Notes: generated from the letters alone by a model not told the origin. 38,653 bases of DNA from Thermotogales bacterium (GCA_003561215.1 PWXG01000009.1:1-38653), one strand, 5' to 3'; positions 24,409-34,209 are shown, numbered from the stretch's first letter. Numbers and translations: made by a program.

Positions 24409-24875
24409 ACGAACAGGAGCTCTGCAGTTGGGCAAAGGTCCTCGGAGAGTGTCTTAGAGGGGGGGAGCTTCTTCTTCTCGAAGGCGAACTGGGATCAGGC
24501 AAGACGAAGTTCGTCCGCTGTGTTGCTCAGTCTCTGGGGATTGATGAAACAGTGATAAGGAGTCCCTCGTTCACCATTGTGAACGTCTATCCGGGGAGTG
24601 TCCTGACCCTTATTCACGCAGATCTGTTTCGTCTATCCAGTGCTGAGGAAGCCTGGGATACGGGGCTCATGGAAATGCTTGATAGCAAGAGTGTCGTGGC
24701 TGTTGAATGGCCCGAACTCATAATGAAAGACCTGCGAGAAACGAAGACGATAATCGTGGAACTGAGCCTGGTAGACAGCAGTCATAGATTGGTCAGTGTC
24801 TTTGTTGACAGTGAACTCGATTATCTGAGAGAATCACTTGACAAGTATTTTGAGCGTTTTTCAGGAGGATTATAG
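24366..24875 (+). CDS. tsaE: tRNA threonylcarbamoyladenosine synthesis ATPase TsaE
   Basis: 169 aa. TsaE is the ATPase that assists TsaB/TsaD in making t6A at position 37 of ANN-decoding tRNAs. Walker A is GELGSGKT (40-47). RSPSFTIVNVYPG and HADLFRLSS are hallmark segments, and AVEWPEL follows. The start ATG 24366 lies inside the glpK frame, 8 bases after GGAG, so the genes overlap by 43 bases. The stop abuts the lon start directly (TAGATG). Confidence 0.93.
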   Translation: MERSTQKVYELGAVNEQELCSWAKVLGECLRGGELLLLEGELGSGKTKFVRCVAQSLGIDETVIRSPSFTIVNVYPGSVLTLIHADLFRLSSAEEAWDTGLMEMLDSKSVVAVEWPELIMKDLRETKTIIVELSLVDSSHRLVSVFVDSELDYLRESLDKYFERFSGGL

Positions 24876-27251
24876 ATGGCGCAGAAATTTCAGTTATTGG
24901 AAGAAGCGGCAGCCAGTTCTGACAAGAAAACCAGAATACCTGACTCGCTGCCTGCAATACCCACAAGAACCAACATGATTGTCTATCCATCTTCTGTGAT
25001 GCCCATGTATGTGGGACGCGACAAATCTCTCGGAGCGCTTGAGGAATCTCTTGCCAAGCACAATCAGCTGATATTCCTTATCTCCCAGAGAGAGATAACA
25101 AACGACGATCCTTCCGTTGACGAGCTTTATTCAGTCGGAACTGTGTCGCGCATAGTTCAGCTTATGAAGATGCCTGACGGCAACTACAAAATCCTTGTTG
25201 AGGGGCTTGCCAGGGCGAAAATCGAATCAGTTGTTGAAGAAGAGAGAATCCTCGTCTTCAAACTGGGCATAATCAGGTCTAAGTACAGGAAAAGCAAAAT
25301 GCTGGAAGCCCTTGTACGGAAAGTAAAAGAACTCGCATACAGGTACGTGACCATGAGCAGAAGATTCCCTGACGAAGCACTTGTCGCTCTTGAAGATACC
25401 AGTAATCCAGAGAAGTTTGCCGATTTCGTTTCTTCGCTCATGCCCTTTCCGCTGGAGCAGAAGCAGCGATTGCTCGAGCTCTCTCCTCCAAAGGATCGGC
25501 TTGGGTTCTTGCTGGAATTACTCACAAAGGAAGTCCAGATACTTTCTCTCGAAGAAGAACTTGACAAACGTGTTAAGGACAAGATCGAACAAGGACAGAA
25601 AGAATACTATCTGAGAGAGAAAATGAGGGCGATTCAGGAGGAACTCGAGGGAGAAGAGGATGTTGAGATCAAGGAGCTTAAACAAACGGTTGAAGAAGGG
25701 GACTATCCCACCGAGGTAATAGAAAAGGCAAGGCAGGAAATTCTAAGGCTGGAGAGGATGTCGACCTACTCACCTGAAGCGACAGTAGTAAGAACCTATC
25801 TTGACTGGCTGCTAAACATGCCGTGGCAGAAGTCTACGGAAGATGGCTTGGATCTAAGACACGTCCGTGAGTGTCTTGACAGGAATCATTACGGATTGAC
25901 CGATGTCAAGGAGAGAATCCTGGAGTTTCTTGCAGCGAGGCAATTCTCGAAGAATCTTCGGGCTCCTATCCTCTGTCTCGTTGGCCCTCCGGGGGTGGGC
26001 AAGACATCACTGGGAAGATCGATCGCAGACGCCATGGGAAGGAAATTCGGGAGAATCTCTCTGGGCGGTATGAGAGACGAGGCGGAAATCAGGGGACATA
26101 GAAGGACGTATATAGGCGCCTTGCCCGGGCGAATTATCCAGTTGATAAGGAAACTTGGTACAAACAATCCCGTACTGGTGCTTGACGAAGTAGAGAAGAT
26201 GGGAGTGAGCTTCCAGGGAGATCCGGCTTCGGCCCTGCTGGAAGTGCTTGATCCGGAGCAGAATGACAGTTTTGCAGACCATTTTCTGGAAGTCCCCTTT
26301 GACCTGTCAAGAGTCATCTTCATAACAACAGCGAACGTTCTCCATACGGTTGCTCCTGCTCTTCAGGACAGAATGGAAGTTATTCACATTCCTGGCTACA
26401 CAGATTCCGAGAAGCTGCACATAGCAGTGGACCACATCGTTCCGAAGCTTTACGGGGAGTATAGTATTGCGAAATCCGATCTGTCTATTACTAAAGGTGC
26501 GATTAAGAGGATCATCAGGGAATACACAAGAGAGGCCGGGGTAAGAAACCTCGACAAGAATCTGTCCAAGACTATACGAAAGGCGCTCGTCAAACTGTCT
26601 GAAGGAGACAAGGGAATAAGAGTCACAGCATATAACCTGGAAGAGTACTTGGGGGCAGCCACTTTCAAAGACAGTGATTTCAGGAAGAAGCCCGAAGTGG
26701 GAGTAGCGACCGGACTGGCCTGGACAGCTTACGGGGGCGAGATAATGTACATCGAGGTTCTCCCCGTGCCTGGAAGAGGGAAACTCTTCACGACAGGGCA
26801 GCTCGGCGAGGTGATGAAAGAGTCTGCTCAGATTGCAATCAGCTTGGCGCGCAAACTATGTGATGAAGCAGATCAAGCAACAGCTTTCGAGAAAATGGAC
26901 TTCCACATCCATGTCCCCGAGGGGGCTGTCTCGAAGGATGGACCTTCAGCGGGCATTGCGCTTTCTACAGCGATTGTCTCCGCCGTAACCGGATCACCTG
27001 TGCGACATGACATCGGTATGACGGGCGAGATAACTCTCAGAGGGAAGGTTTTGCCGATCGGTGGGCTCAAAGAAAAGCTTATGGCTGCGTACAGAGCAGG
27101 ACTCGAAGCAGTCATAATTCCTTCTGCCAACAAGAAGGACCTGGAGAAAATCTCTGATGAGATCAAATCCAAACTTCAATTCATCTTCGTTGACGATGTT
27201 AGACAGGTCCTGAGAGAGTGTCTGGTGAAGAAGAGTGTTCAAGCAAGCTGA
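24876..27251 (+). CDS. lon: ATP-dependent protease Lon
   Basis: 791 aa, LonA architecture: N-terminal substrate-binding domain (about 28-220), coiled coil, AAA+ module and protease domain. Walker A is GPPGVGKT near residues 370-377 and Walker B is VLVLDEVE near 433. The catalytic dyad is Ser691 in DGPSAG and Lys734, 43 residues later as in the family. Lon degrades misfolded and regulatory proteins in the cytoplasm. AGGAGG lies 7 bases before ATG. In many bacteria lon sits next to engB, as here, where the two overlap by 17 bases. Confidence 0.98.
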   Translation: MAQKFQLLEEAAASSDKKTRIPDSLPAIPTRTNMIVYPSSVMPMYVGRDKSLGALEESLAKHNQLIFLISQREITNDDPSVDELYSVGTVSRIVQLMKMPDGNYKILVEGLARAKIESVVEEERILVFKLGIIRSKYRKSKMLEALVRKVKELAYRYVTMSRRFPDEALVALEDTSNPEKFADFVSSLMPFPLEQKQRLLELSPPKDRLGFLLELLTKEVQILSLEEELDKRVKDKIEQGQKEYYLREKMRAIQEELEGEEDVEIKELKQTVEEGDYPTEVIEKARQEILRLERMSTYSPEATVVRTYLDWLLNMPWQKSTEDGLDLRHVRECLDRNHYGLTDVKERILEFLAARQFSKNLRAPILCLVGPPGVGKTSLGRSIADAMGRKFGRISLGGMRDEAEIRGHRRTYIGALPGRIIQLIRKLGTNNPVLVLDEVEKMGVSFQGDPASALLEVLDPEQNDSFADHFLEVPFDLSRVIFITTANVLHTVAPALQDRMEVIHIPGYTDSEKLHIAVDHIVPKLYGEYSIAKSDLSITKGAIKRIIREYTREAGVRNLDKNLSKTIRKALVKLSEGDKGIRVTAYNLEEYLGAATFKDSDFRKKPEVGVATGLAWTAYGGEIMYIEVLPVPGRGKLFTTGQLGEVMKESAQIAISLARKLCDEADQATAFEKMDFHIHVPEGAVSKDGPSAGIALSTAIVSAVTGSPVRHDIGMTGEITLRGKVLPIGGLKEKLMAAYRAGLEAVIIPSANKKDLEKISDEIKSKLQFIFVDDVRQVLRECLVKKSVQAS

Positions 27252-27834
27252 ACTGGTCAAGACTGTCTTTTCACCCGGCGATTATCCCCCCAGACTTGGA
27301 GTGGAGTTTTCCTTCGCCGGGCGCTCTAACGTCGGCAAGTCGACACTCCTAAATGTCCTTCTTGGGGTAAGAATTGCGCACGTAAGTGGAACACCGGGAA
27401 AAACAGGATCGGTCAACTTCTACAAAGTCGATGGACGTTTCTACTTTGTGGATCTGCCCGGGTACGGTTATGCCAGACGTTCCCGGGTGGAGCTGGAAAG
27501 ATGGCGTGTGCTGGTGGAAGATTATTTCGCCGAACGTTATGAGGTATCGTTTCCCATTGTGCTTATAGACATCAGACATCCTTTGCAGAAAGCAGATATC
27601 ACGATGCTAGATTTCCTCAGGGCCAGAGAGCTTCCTTTTGTGACCGTTCTGACGAAAAGCGATAAACTCTCAGCGAGTCAGTTGAAAAAGATGCTATCTG
27701 TTCATGAAAAACAAGTCCTCGATTACGGAGCTGTGGCGGTCTTTCCGGTATCTGCGATTTCCGGTAAAGGTATTTCAGAGCTCAAAAGAGAGATTAGTTC
27801 GATTTTGGGAAGCTACTCTGTTGACAGAAGGTAA
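27235..27834 (+). CDS. engB: Ribosome-biogenesis GTPase EngB (YsxC/YihA)
   Basis: 199 aa small GTPase needed for late 50S subunit assembly. G1 is GRSNVGKS (29-36), the switch region is VSGTPGKTGSVNFYKV, G3 is DLPGYGYA, G4 is TKSDK and G5 is VSA. The GTG start at 27235 lies inside the end of lon, 7 bases after GGTG. The 3' end overlaps the convergent GH1 gene by 22 bases. Confidence 0.95.
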   Translation: MFKQAELVKTVFSPGDYPPRLGVEFSFAGRSNVGKSTLLNVLLGVRIAHVSGTPGKTGSVNFYKVDGRFYFVDLPGYGYARRSRVELERWRVLVEDYFAERYEVSFPIVLIDIRHPLQKADITMLDFLRARELPFVTVLTKSDKLSASQLKKMLSVHEKQVLDYGAVAVFPVSAISGKGISELKREISSILGSYSVDRR

Positions 27835-29072
27835 TGCCTGTTGTGTTTTCTAATTATCTCTCGCAGTTTTTGCGCTGTGTTTCTCGGTCTGAGTTCAAGT
27901 GTTTCGAAATCGGTCTCAAACAGACCGATCCTCATGGAGTATCCGTGCTCCCAGTGAAAGCAATCCATCAGGGGTCGGTACAGGTATCCGGCGATTGTCG
28001 CACCGGCTCTGGAGGCCTCGTTCAATGAGTCAACCACGGTATCGATATAGTGCTCTCCTTCCAGAGCTTCGCCTGCTTGATTACCTTCTGTTATAAACAT
28101 GATCGGGAGACCGTATCTTTTTTCGATTCCTTTGATTATCCTCCGGAGACTCCGCGCGTAGGTTAGTAAGTCTCCAGACGTTTTCTCTGAAGAACAAGAG
28201 ACGACCCTGGACCCAGCAGGACCGTGTTTAACGAATTCTGATCCGCGATAGTTAACTCCCACATAGTCGATGGCCCCCTCTATCTCCTGCCGTTTTTCGC
28301 CTGAACCCAGTGGTGGCCTGAGAATTCCAGAAGACAATGCATCAAGCAGGGCGTAGTTGCGAGAGGACACTGCTGATCGTGCTGCCAGGCGATCCAGAGG
28401 GTTTGATCTCCTTGACGGGCAGTAGTCGATGATACCTTGAGTAAGGCCTACCATTGCCTTGGGAAAGCGACCCTTTATTGTCTTGTAAGCCTCTGAATGA
28501 GCTAGAACCAGATGTTTTGCAGCTTTGCAGGCACGACGTCGATCCTGAATACCGGGAGGCCACTTTCCCTCAATGTAGGACTTCTCTACGTAAGTGTTGG
28601 GCTCACTTATTGTTATCCACATCTTGACCAGATCGCCCATTGAGTCAACCACATTCTCGACGTACCTTCTGAAGTAACCAAGGCAGTCCTCTTTCTCCCA
28701 TCCCCCGAGGTCTGAGAACCATTTTGGATTTACGAAACTGTGCAGTGTGACGATTGGCAAGATCCTCTCGCGGAGCAACTGTTCAGTAAGGGAACGGTAA
28801 GTTTCAAGAACGCGGCTATCGAACCTATGTTGTCGCGGTTCCACTCTTGCCCATTCTATGGAAAAGCTGTAGCTGTTGACTCCGAGATCCCTGAGGGCTT
28901 GGATATCCCTTTCTGTTCTGTTCCAGCTATCGCAGGCGGTCTTCGAGGTCTGTCCGTCCAGGATATTGCCCTTGCGTTCCCATTCGTACCAGTCAGAGAA
29001 GACGTTGTTGCCTTCGATCTGGTGGCCAGACGTTGAAACTCCCCAGAGAAAACGCTTGCCGAGGTCGTTCAC
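27813..29072 (-). CDS. Divergent GH1 family glycosidase
   Basis: 419 aa, no signal peptide. The GH1 barrel is clear: FLWGVSTSGHQIEGN at the N-terminus, acid/base Glu157 in TISEP and nucleophile Glu329 in FITEG. Several conserved sugar-binding residues differ from typical beta-glucosidases. The Asn before the acid/base Glu is Ser156, the TLHHW-type His is Ser112, and the NFEW motif is CFHW, with His373 in place of the O4/O6-binding Glu. The enzyme is probably active, but its sugar specificity may be unusual. GTG start at 29072 lies 3 bases after GGGGTGAT. Single gene, divergent from the WD40 gene and tail-to-tail with engB. Confidence 0.88.
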   Translation of the reverse strand: MNDLGKRFLWGVSTSGHQIEGNNVFSDWYEWERKGNILDGQTSKTACDSWNRTERDIQALRDLGVNSYSFSIEWARVEPRQHRFDSRVLETYRSLTEQLLRERILPIVTLHSFVNPKWFSDLGGWEKEDCLGYFRRYVENVVDSMGDLVKMWITISEPNTYVEKSYIEGKWPPGIQDRRRACKAAKHLVLAHSEAYKTIKGRFPKAMVGLTQGIIDYCPSRRSNPLDRLAARSAVSSRNYALLDALSSGILRPPLGSGEKRQEIEGAIDYVGVNYRGSEFVKHGPAGSRVVSCSSEKTSGDLLTYARSLRRIIKGIEKRYGLPIMFITEGNQAGEALEGEHYIDTVVDSLNEASRAGATIAGYLYRPLMDCFHWEHGYSMRIGLFETDFETLELRPRNTAQKLREIIRKHNRHYLLSTE

Positions 29073-29184
29073 AGAATCACCCCTGGTCTGATTGTACCAC
29101 TCGTTGACTCAAACAATTGTGTAGGCCCTGGGGGTCATAATATTAGAATGCAGAAGAAAACTAATCGTTAAGGAGATGCTTCGT

Positions 29185-31014
29185 ATGAAGAGATTGAGGT
29201 ACTGTCTGTTGTACACTATTGCATCGATTATTATGGCAAGCACTGTTCTGTTCTCAAATAGCCTGTCACTGATCGGAACGATCGGACCTGCCCCTTCTGG
29301 TGTTTTTCTTTGTACTCATTCGGAACACCTTATGGTGGGTGGTTGGGACGGAGTGGTGCGATTGCTTGATTCAGTAACCCTCGAAGAGAGGAAAGCATAC
29401 ATGATCTCTGACTCGGCGATTGTGACAATCCTCTTCTCAGAGAAAGGTTGCTGTTACATGATATCTGAGAACGGACTCATAAAGAAGCTTTGCCCTGATC
29501 ATGAGCACGGCATCAGCAAGCTGTCCGAGCTGGAAAGTCGAATAAGATCGGCGGCTCTTCATGAGAAGCAATCACTGCTGATTGTCGGAACAGCGACAGG
29601 CGAGATAATGGCGCTCGACACGCATACTGGAAAGACAGTATGGGAGAAGCCCTTACACGACAGGGGCATCCATTCTCTAAAGATCGCTGTCGAAAAAGGT
29701 TGGGGTCTTTCTCTTTCATACGATGGAGAGCTTATGCTATGGGGCGTTGATGACGGTCATGTCATTCAGAGGATGAATGCCGAAGCTTTCGCACCTGGGC
29801 TGGTCTTGATTCATGAAAGAGGGACTTTTGCCCATATAAAAGGTGAGGACACAATCGTATTGCGTCATATGCCTGCTGGAGATCTCTTTGCTGAGATTCA
29901 GGCAGATTCCATTGTGCGAGTCATCAGAGCTTCCAAAGACGAGACGTTACTGATTTTGGGGCTGGAAAACGGCTTTGTTGAGTACTGGGATTTGGACCGT
30001 CTCGAAAGGTTATTCTCTTTCAAAGCTCATGATGACCGGGTGACTTCAGTTGAATATGACCACGCAAGGGGAATGCTCATCACCGGTTCTAGTGACAACT
30101 CTGTGAAGCTCTGGGAAAGCTTTTCCGATAAACTGCTTGCCTGTAACCGTGGGCATATGTGGCATATTTCTTCTCTTGACTACAGTAACGAGCTGGGAAT
30201 ACTGGTTTCGGGTTCCTTCGATAACACTGTCTGCGTATGGAAGCTGAAAGATCGCGCAGAAATAAGTCTTCTCGAGCACGGGAACTGGGCCGTCACATCC
30301 CTGGCTATTGACTCCACGGGAATGAAGGTCTTCTCAGGCGACGCGCGGGGATTAATAAGAGTCTGGGATCTTAGGGGTGGATTTGTTGTCAACGAGTTTA
30401 AGGGACATACGGACAGAGTACAGGCGCTCGCTCTTTCCAGAGAGGAAGAGCTTCTCTTTTCGTCTTCGTGGGATGGCACTATTCGTATTTGGGATCTGAA
30501 AGAGGGAGAAGAGATAATGCTCCTCGAATACCATGATGGTTCCGTAAACACCCTTGATGTTTCTCCTGACGGAGAACTGCTGGTCTCAGGAGGTTCTGAC
30601 GGGAAGATAATCGTATGGAATATCGCAGATCAGGAGATCGAATTCGTTCATTTGAGAGAAAGCATTCGGGTACATTGTGTAAGCTTCAACAGTGTCGGCA
30701 ACATACTGGCAGCAGGCTATTCTGATGGCACTGTCAGTGTTTTCGCTGTGTCCGGAAACATGCTGGTTATCAAAGAAAAGGCTCACGATAGCTGGGTGAA
30801 TTGTGTCTTGTTTTCGCATGAAGATGAACTCCTTGTCACAGGCTCTCAGGATGGAAGTATAACGGTCTGGAGTCCCGATTATCTATCTCTGCTTTCCTCG
30901 CAGAAAGGACACATCGGTGGAGTCAAAGCGATTGCAATCGCTTCTTCCGAAGGACTTATCGTAAGTGGTGGAGGCTGGCTTGACAGTACAATAAAGATCT
31001 GGAGCATCGAATAG
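29185..31014 (+). CDS. Exported WD40-repeat protein, 14 repeats (two propellers)
   Basis: 609 aa. A hydrophobic N-terminus (CLLYTIASIIMASTVLF) suggests a signal peptide or membrane anchor. The rest can be divided by eye into 14 repeats of about 40-42 residues. The first six are diverged; repeats 7-11, 13 and 14 carry clear GH...(V/I)xWD-type ends such as TGSSDNSVKLWE, SSSWDGTIRIWDL and SGGSDGKIIVWNI. Fourteen blades fit two seven-bladed propellers and fill the whole protein, so no other domain is present. Such propellers are scaffolds for protein complexes. ATG 29185 is chosen because AAGGAG lies 9 bases upstream. The partner is unknown. Its 3' end is 13 bases from the convergent RND pump. 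Confidence 0.85.
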   Translation: MKRLRYCLLYTIASIIMASTVLFSNSLSLIGTIGPAPSGVFLCTHSEHLMVGGWDGVVRLLDSVTLEERKAYMISDSAIVTILFSEKGCCYMISENGLIKKLCPDHEHGISKLSELESRIRSAALHEKQSLLIVGTATGEIMALDTHTGKTVWEKPLHDRGIHSLKIAVEKGWGLSLSYDGELMLWGVDDGHVIQRMNAEAFAPGLVLIHERGTFAHIKGEDTIVLRHMPAGDLFAEIQADSIVRVIRASKDETLLILGLENGFVEYWDLDRLERLFSFKAHDDRVTSVEYDHARGMLITGSSDNSVKLWESFSDKLLACNRGHMWHISSLDYSNELGILVSGSFDNTVCVWKLKDRAEISLLEHGNWAVTSLAIDSTGMKVFSGDARGLIRVWDLRGGFVVNEFKGHTDRVQALALSREEELLFSSSWDGTIRIWDLKEGEEIMLLEYHDGSVNTLDVSPDGELLVSGGSDGKIIVWNIADQEIEFVHLRESIRVHCVSFNSVGNILAAGYSDGTVSVFAVSGNMLVIKEKAHDSWVNCVLFSHEDELLVTGSQDGSITVWSPDYLSLLSSQKGHIGGVKAIAIASSEGLIVSGGGWLDSTIKIWSIE

Positions 31015-31027
31015 CGCCTAGCAGGGC

Positions 31028-34000
31028 TTACTGATCTTGTTGAACGGCTTTCTTGCTTGATAGTCTGTCTACAAGGTCGTAGACAATGGGCATGAAGAAC
31101 AGTGTAAACACCATCCCGACAACTAGTCCCCCGATTATCATGATAGCGAGAGACCTGTTTATTTCCGCTCCTTCAGCCCTGGAAAACGCCATCGGTACAA
31201 GCGCCATGGCAGTGGTCAATGTCGTCATTATTATCGGACGGGAGCGTATTTCAGCCCCTTCAATGATGGCCTGTCGCTTGGGAAGCCCCTGTTGGAAACG
31301 CAAATAGTTTATGTTTGTGACCATAACAATGCCATTGTTGACTGTGAGGCCAGCGACAGTGAGCATACCGACTAATGCACTGATGTCGATCTCCAGTCCC
31401 AGAAGAAAAGTTACCAGTGTTACGCCGACCAGTGACATTGGAATGGTGAAGAAGATTATCAGCGGATACACAAAGGACTCGAACTGGGCCCCGATTATCA
31501 GATACATCAGCACTAAACCGATTATGAGCGCGAGAACGAACTGATCAACCGCTTCTCGCATGAGATATGCCTGTCCTCCGATAGACTTTCTCATGGAGCT
31601 GATCTCCTCGTCTTCTTCAAGAAGCTCGACGATCTCTCTTTCCACATCACTCAATGCCCTACCGACAACATTGGCATCCACGTGGGATACCCTTTGTCCC
31701 CCCCTATGGAATATAGTCATGGGGCTCTCGACGACTTTAATGGATGATATCATTCCCATATAAACATCATCTCCTATCATTGAAGGCACCTTGAGCCTCT
31801 CAATCTTCTCGGAAGACAACTCATCTATTGAGCGATAGATTTTTATCGGCATCGTCACACCGTCAACAAAGATGTTGCCGGCTTCGAGGCCGATTGTGTA
31901 TGGCTGCAGAGTACCTAAAGCCTGCATGAAGTAAACCCCGGAGAGCAAAGCCTTGCTTCTGTCGATATCTATCTGGTATGCGAAATGCTTCTGGTCAAAT
32001 GAAGATCCGAGATCCTGAAGGCCATCAACTCCGGAGATCAGGGACTTGACTCTTTCAGTGCTGCTGACCAGTTGATCCAGGTCCTGGTCAAAGAGAGTGA
32101 TTACCATGTCCTTCCCAAACAATGCCTCCAGCTCGAGTCCCTGGTAACTCAAATCGATACGCGCGTTCGTTTCATCGAGTATTGCGCTGAGAGCATCGCG
32201 GATCTCAGCCGCGATCTGTTCAGACGATCTGTCGCGTTGTACAGGCGGGACAAGAGATATCTGTACGCTACCCATGTTCTCTGCACCGCCAAGTAAAGCG
32301 CTGATTAAGTCGCCTGTCTGTCCGCTGGTAGTATAGATCTGGGTGATCTCGTATTTGTTTCTGTTTTCGAGCAGATACTCTTCTGCCCGAGCAATAGCGT
32401 CCGCCGTCACATGATACGGTGTATTGTCAGGCAGAGTTACGTTGACAGTTACAAGGCTATTATCAATCTTGGGGATGAAATCCAGTCCCTTCAGCAGAAG
32501 ACCAGTAAGCCCGAGCGTAAAGACCAGCAAGAAGACTACTACAGTAGCAAGCTTCCTTCTGAGCAACAAATCAAGCGATCTTGAATACCACTGTCCTGTG
32601 CGCACAGATCGTTTCTTCTTGTGACTTATGAACTGTGTCAGGCCGGGGATAATGGTGAGTGCAACAAGCAAAGAACCAGCCAGAGTGAAGGCAAGAGCAA
32701 GGGCGAAGAACTTGAATATCTGGGCTGCAAACCCCGTTATGAAGGCAAAGGGAACAAACATTGCAAGAGTGGTGGCAGTTGATGCGATTATTGCTCCCGC
32801 AACCTCACTGCCACCTTTTCCAGCGGCTTCGGAGAATTCCTTGCCTTTCTCCAGGTGTCTGAATATCGCTTCCAGTACAACGATGCTGTTGTCGACAAGC
32901 ATACCCACGCCCATGGTGAGTCCGCCAACTGTCATCAAGTCCAGTCCGAGTCTGCTGAAGAACATGAATACAAGTGCCATAGTCAGGGATAAGGGAATTG
33001 ATGCAGCGATGATCAAAGTCGCCCCGAGATTTCTCAGAAAAACAAAGATCACTATAGTTGCGACAATCGCCCCCATAAGCAGGTTCCTGAACAAACCGCT
33101 TATAGCGCTTTCGGTAAAAACACTTGTGTCTGTTATCGTGTAGACAGTAGCTCCGGAGTGGAGTTCTTCCCAATGTGAAAGAGCCTCCCTTATTCTTCGA
33201 GCAACGTCAACAGTGTTTGCTCCACCTTGTCTGAAGACAACAAGGACCGAGGATTCTTTCCCGTTAACCCTCACAGTTCCCCTGAGTGGTACATCAGCGA
33301 CTGATACAGATGCAATTTGATTCAACCTGACAGGTATTAGCACATCGGGGAGGTCAAGATCAAACCCTTCCTGAAGACCCATGGAAGAGGTATTCATGAG
33401 TTCGCCCATCCCTCTGAAGCCTATGACGGCACTTGAGAGCTCCTTTATGTTCTTGAAGTTAGTGTTCACAGAAAGTGTATAGTATTTGCCTTCTTCTTCA
33501 AACCTGCCAAAAGGGTAACGGGCACCCGGTTCAAAGACCATACGAAGAACGTCGAAGGGGATATCAAATTCCTCGAGCTTGCCTTCCTGAATGTCCACCC
33601 TGATTTCCCTGTCCGGTATGCCCATTCTGTCCACATTGGCAACACCCTCGACTTGTGAAACGGTCATTCTGAGGCTGTTTGACAAATCCACCAGTTCTTC
33701 TGCAGAAGGCGCTGAGATTCCGATTATATAGACGGGAAGGAGTGCAGGGTTCAGCTCAAACACCATCGGGTTTGCCCCTTCGGGCAACTCTCCGGAAAAC
33801 GCATCAACAGCTTCACGAATTCTCAGCATGGCAAGGGATATATCTGTGTCCCAGTCGAATTCTATCTCAATTACTGAAAAACCGTCCATTGAGCGTGACG
33901 AGATCTCCTTTATCCCTCCCACAAGCATAATCGCGCCTTCGAGGGTGTTTGTAACATTGGCTTCTACTTCTTCCGGCCCTGCACCGATATATGGTGTTAT

Positions 34001-34147
34001 GACAACGGCAAAAGGCACGTCCATCATCGGAAGCAGATCCACAGGAAGTTCGCGCCAGGCGAGTACACCGAGGAAGATAACAACACTCATCAGAAGGATT
34101 ACGGTAACTGGCCGCTTCGATATTGAAGACAGAATCTTATGCCACAT
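31028..34147 (-). CDS. RND-family efflux transporter (AcrB/SwrC-like)
   Basis: 1039 aa with the duplicated RND layout: TM1 (VTVILLMSVVIFLGVLAW), a large external loop, TM2-6, then TM7 and a second loop before TM8-12. Typical motifs are YIGAGPEEVEANVT, GMLVDNSIVVLEAIFRHLE and VNNGIVMVTN. Only one Asp stands in the TM4 motif (VDN rather than VDD), and the TM10 Lys of AcrB is Asn, as in SwrC-like relatives. It should export drugs, lipids or peptides using the ion gradient. No membrane-fusion adaptor or outer-membrane channel gene is next to it. ATG 34147 is chosen for AGGAG 8 bases upstream. Confidence 0.93.
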   Translation of the reverse strand: MWHKILSSISKRPVTVILLMSVVIFLGVLAWRELPVDLLPMMDVPFAVVITPYIGAGPEEVEANVTNTLEGAIMLVGGIKEISSRSMDGFSVIEIEFDWDTDISLAMLRIREAVDAFSGELPEGANPMVFELNPALLPVYIIGISAPSAEELVDLSNSLRMTVSQVEGVANVDRMGIPDREIRVDIQEGKLEEFDIPFDVLRMVFEPGARYPFGRFEEEGKYYTLSVNTNFKNIKELSSAVIGFRGMGELMNTSSMGLQEGFDLDLPDVLIPVRLNQIASVSVADVPLRGTVRVNGKESSVLVVFRQGGANTVDVARRIREALSHWEELHSGATVYTITDTSVFTESAISGLFRNLLMGAIVATIVIFVFLRNLGATLIIAASIPLSLTMALVFMFFSRLGLDLMTVGGLTMGVGMLVDNSIVVLEAIFRHLEKGKEFSEAAGKGGSEVAGAIIASTATTLAMFVPFAFITGFAAQIFKFFALALAFTLAGSLLVALTIIPGLTQFISHKKKRSVRTGQWYSRSLDLLLRRKLATVVVFLLVFTLGLTGLLLKGLDFIPKIDNSLVTVNVTLPDNTPYHVTADAIARAEEYLLENRNKYEITQIYTTSGQTGDLISALLGGAENMGSVQISLVPPVQRDRSSEQIAAEIRDALSAILDETNARIDLSYQGLELEALFGKDMVITLFDQDLDQLVSSTERVKSLISGVDGLQDLGSSFDQKHFAYQIDIDRSKALLSGVYFMQALGTLQPYTIGLEAGNIFVDGVTMPIKIYRSIDELSSEKIERLKVPSMIGDDVYMGMISSIKVVESPMTIFHRGGQRVSHVDANVVGRALSDVEREIVELLEEDEEISSMRKSIGGQAYLMREAVDQFVLALIIGLVLMYLIIGAQFESFVYPLIIFFTIPMSLVGVTLVTFLLGLEIDISALVGMLTVAGLTVNNGIVMVTNINYLRFQQGLPKRQAIIEGAEIRSRPIIMTTLTTAMALVPMAFSRAEGAEINRSLAIMIIGGLVVGMVFTLFFMPIVYDLVDRLSSKKAVQQDQ

Positions 34148-34209
34148 TCTTCTCTCTCCTAACAAGGGGATGAAAGAGCTGTTGCATTAGATAAAGCATA
34201 ACACATGAA

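Noticed and set aside
32628-33143. 171-aa plus-strand frame inside the RND pump
   Set aside because: Antisense to transmembrane helices of a conserved transporter; the hydrophobic antisense pattern is expected by chance.
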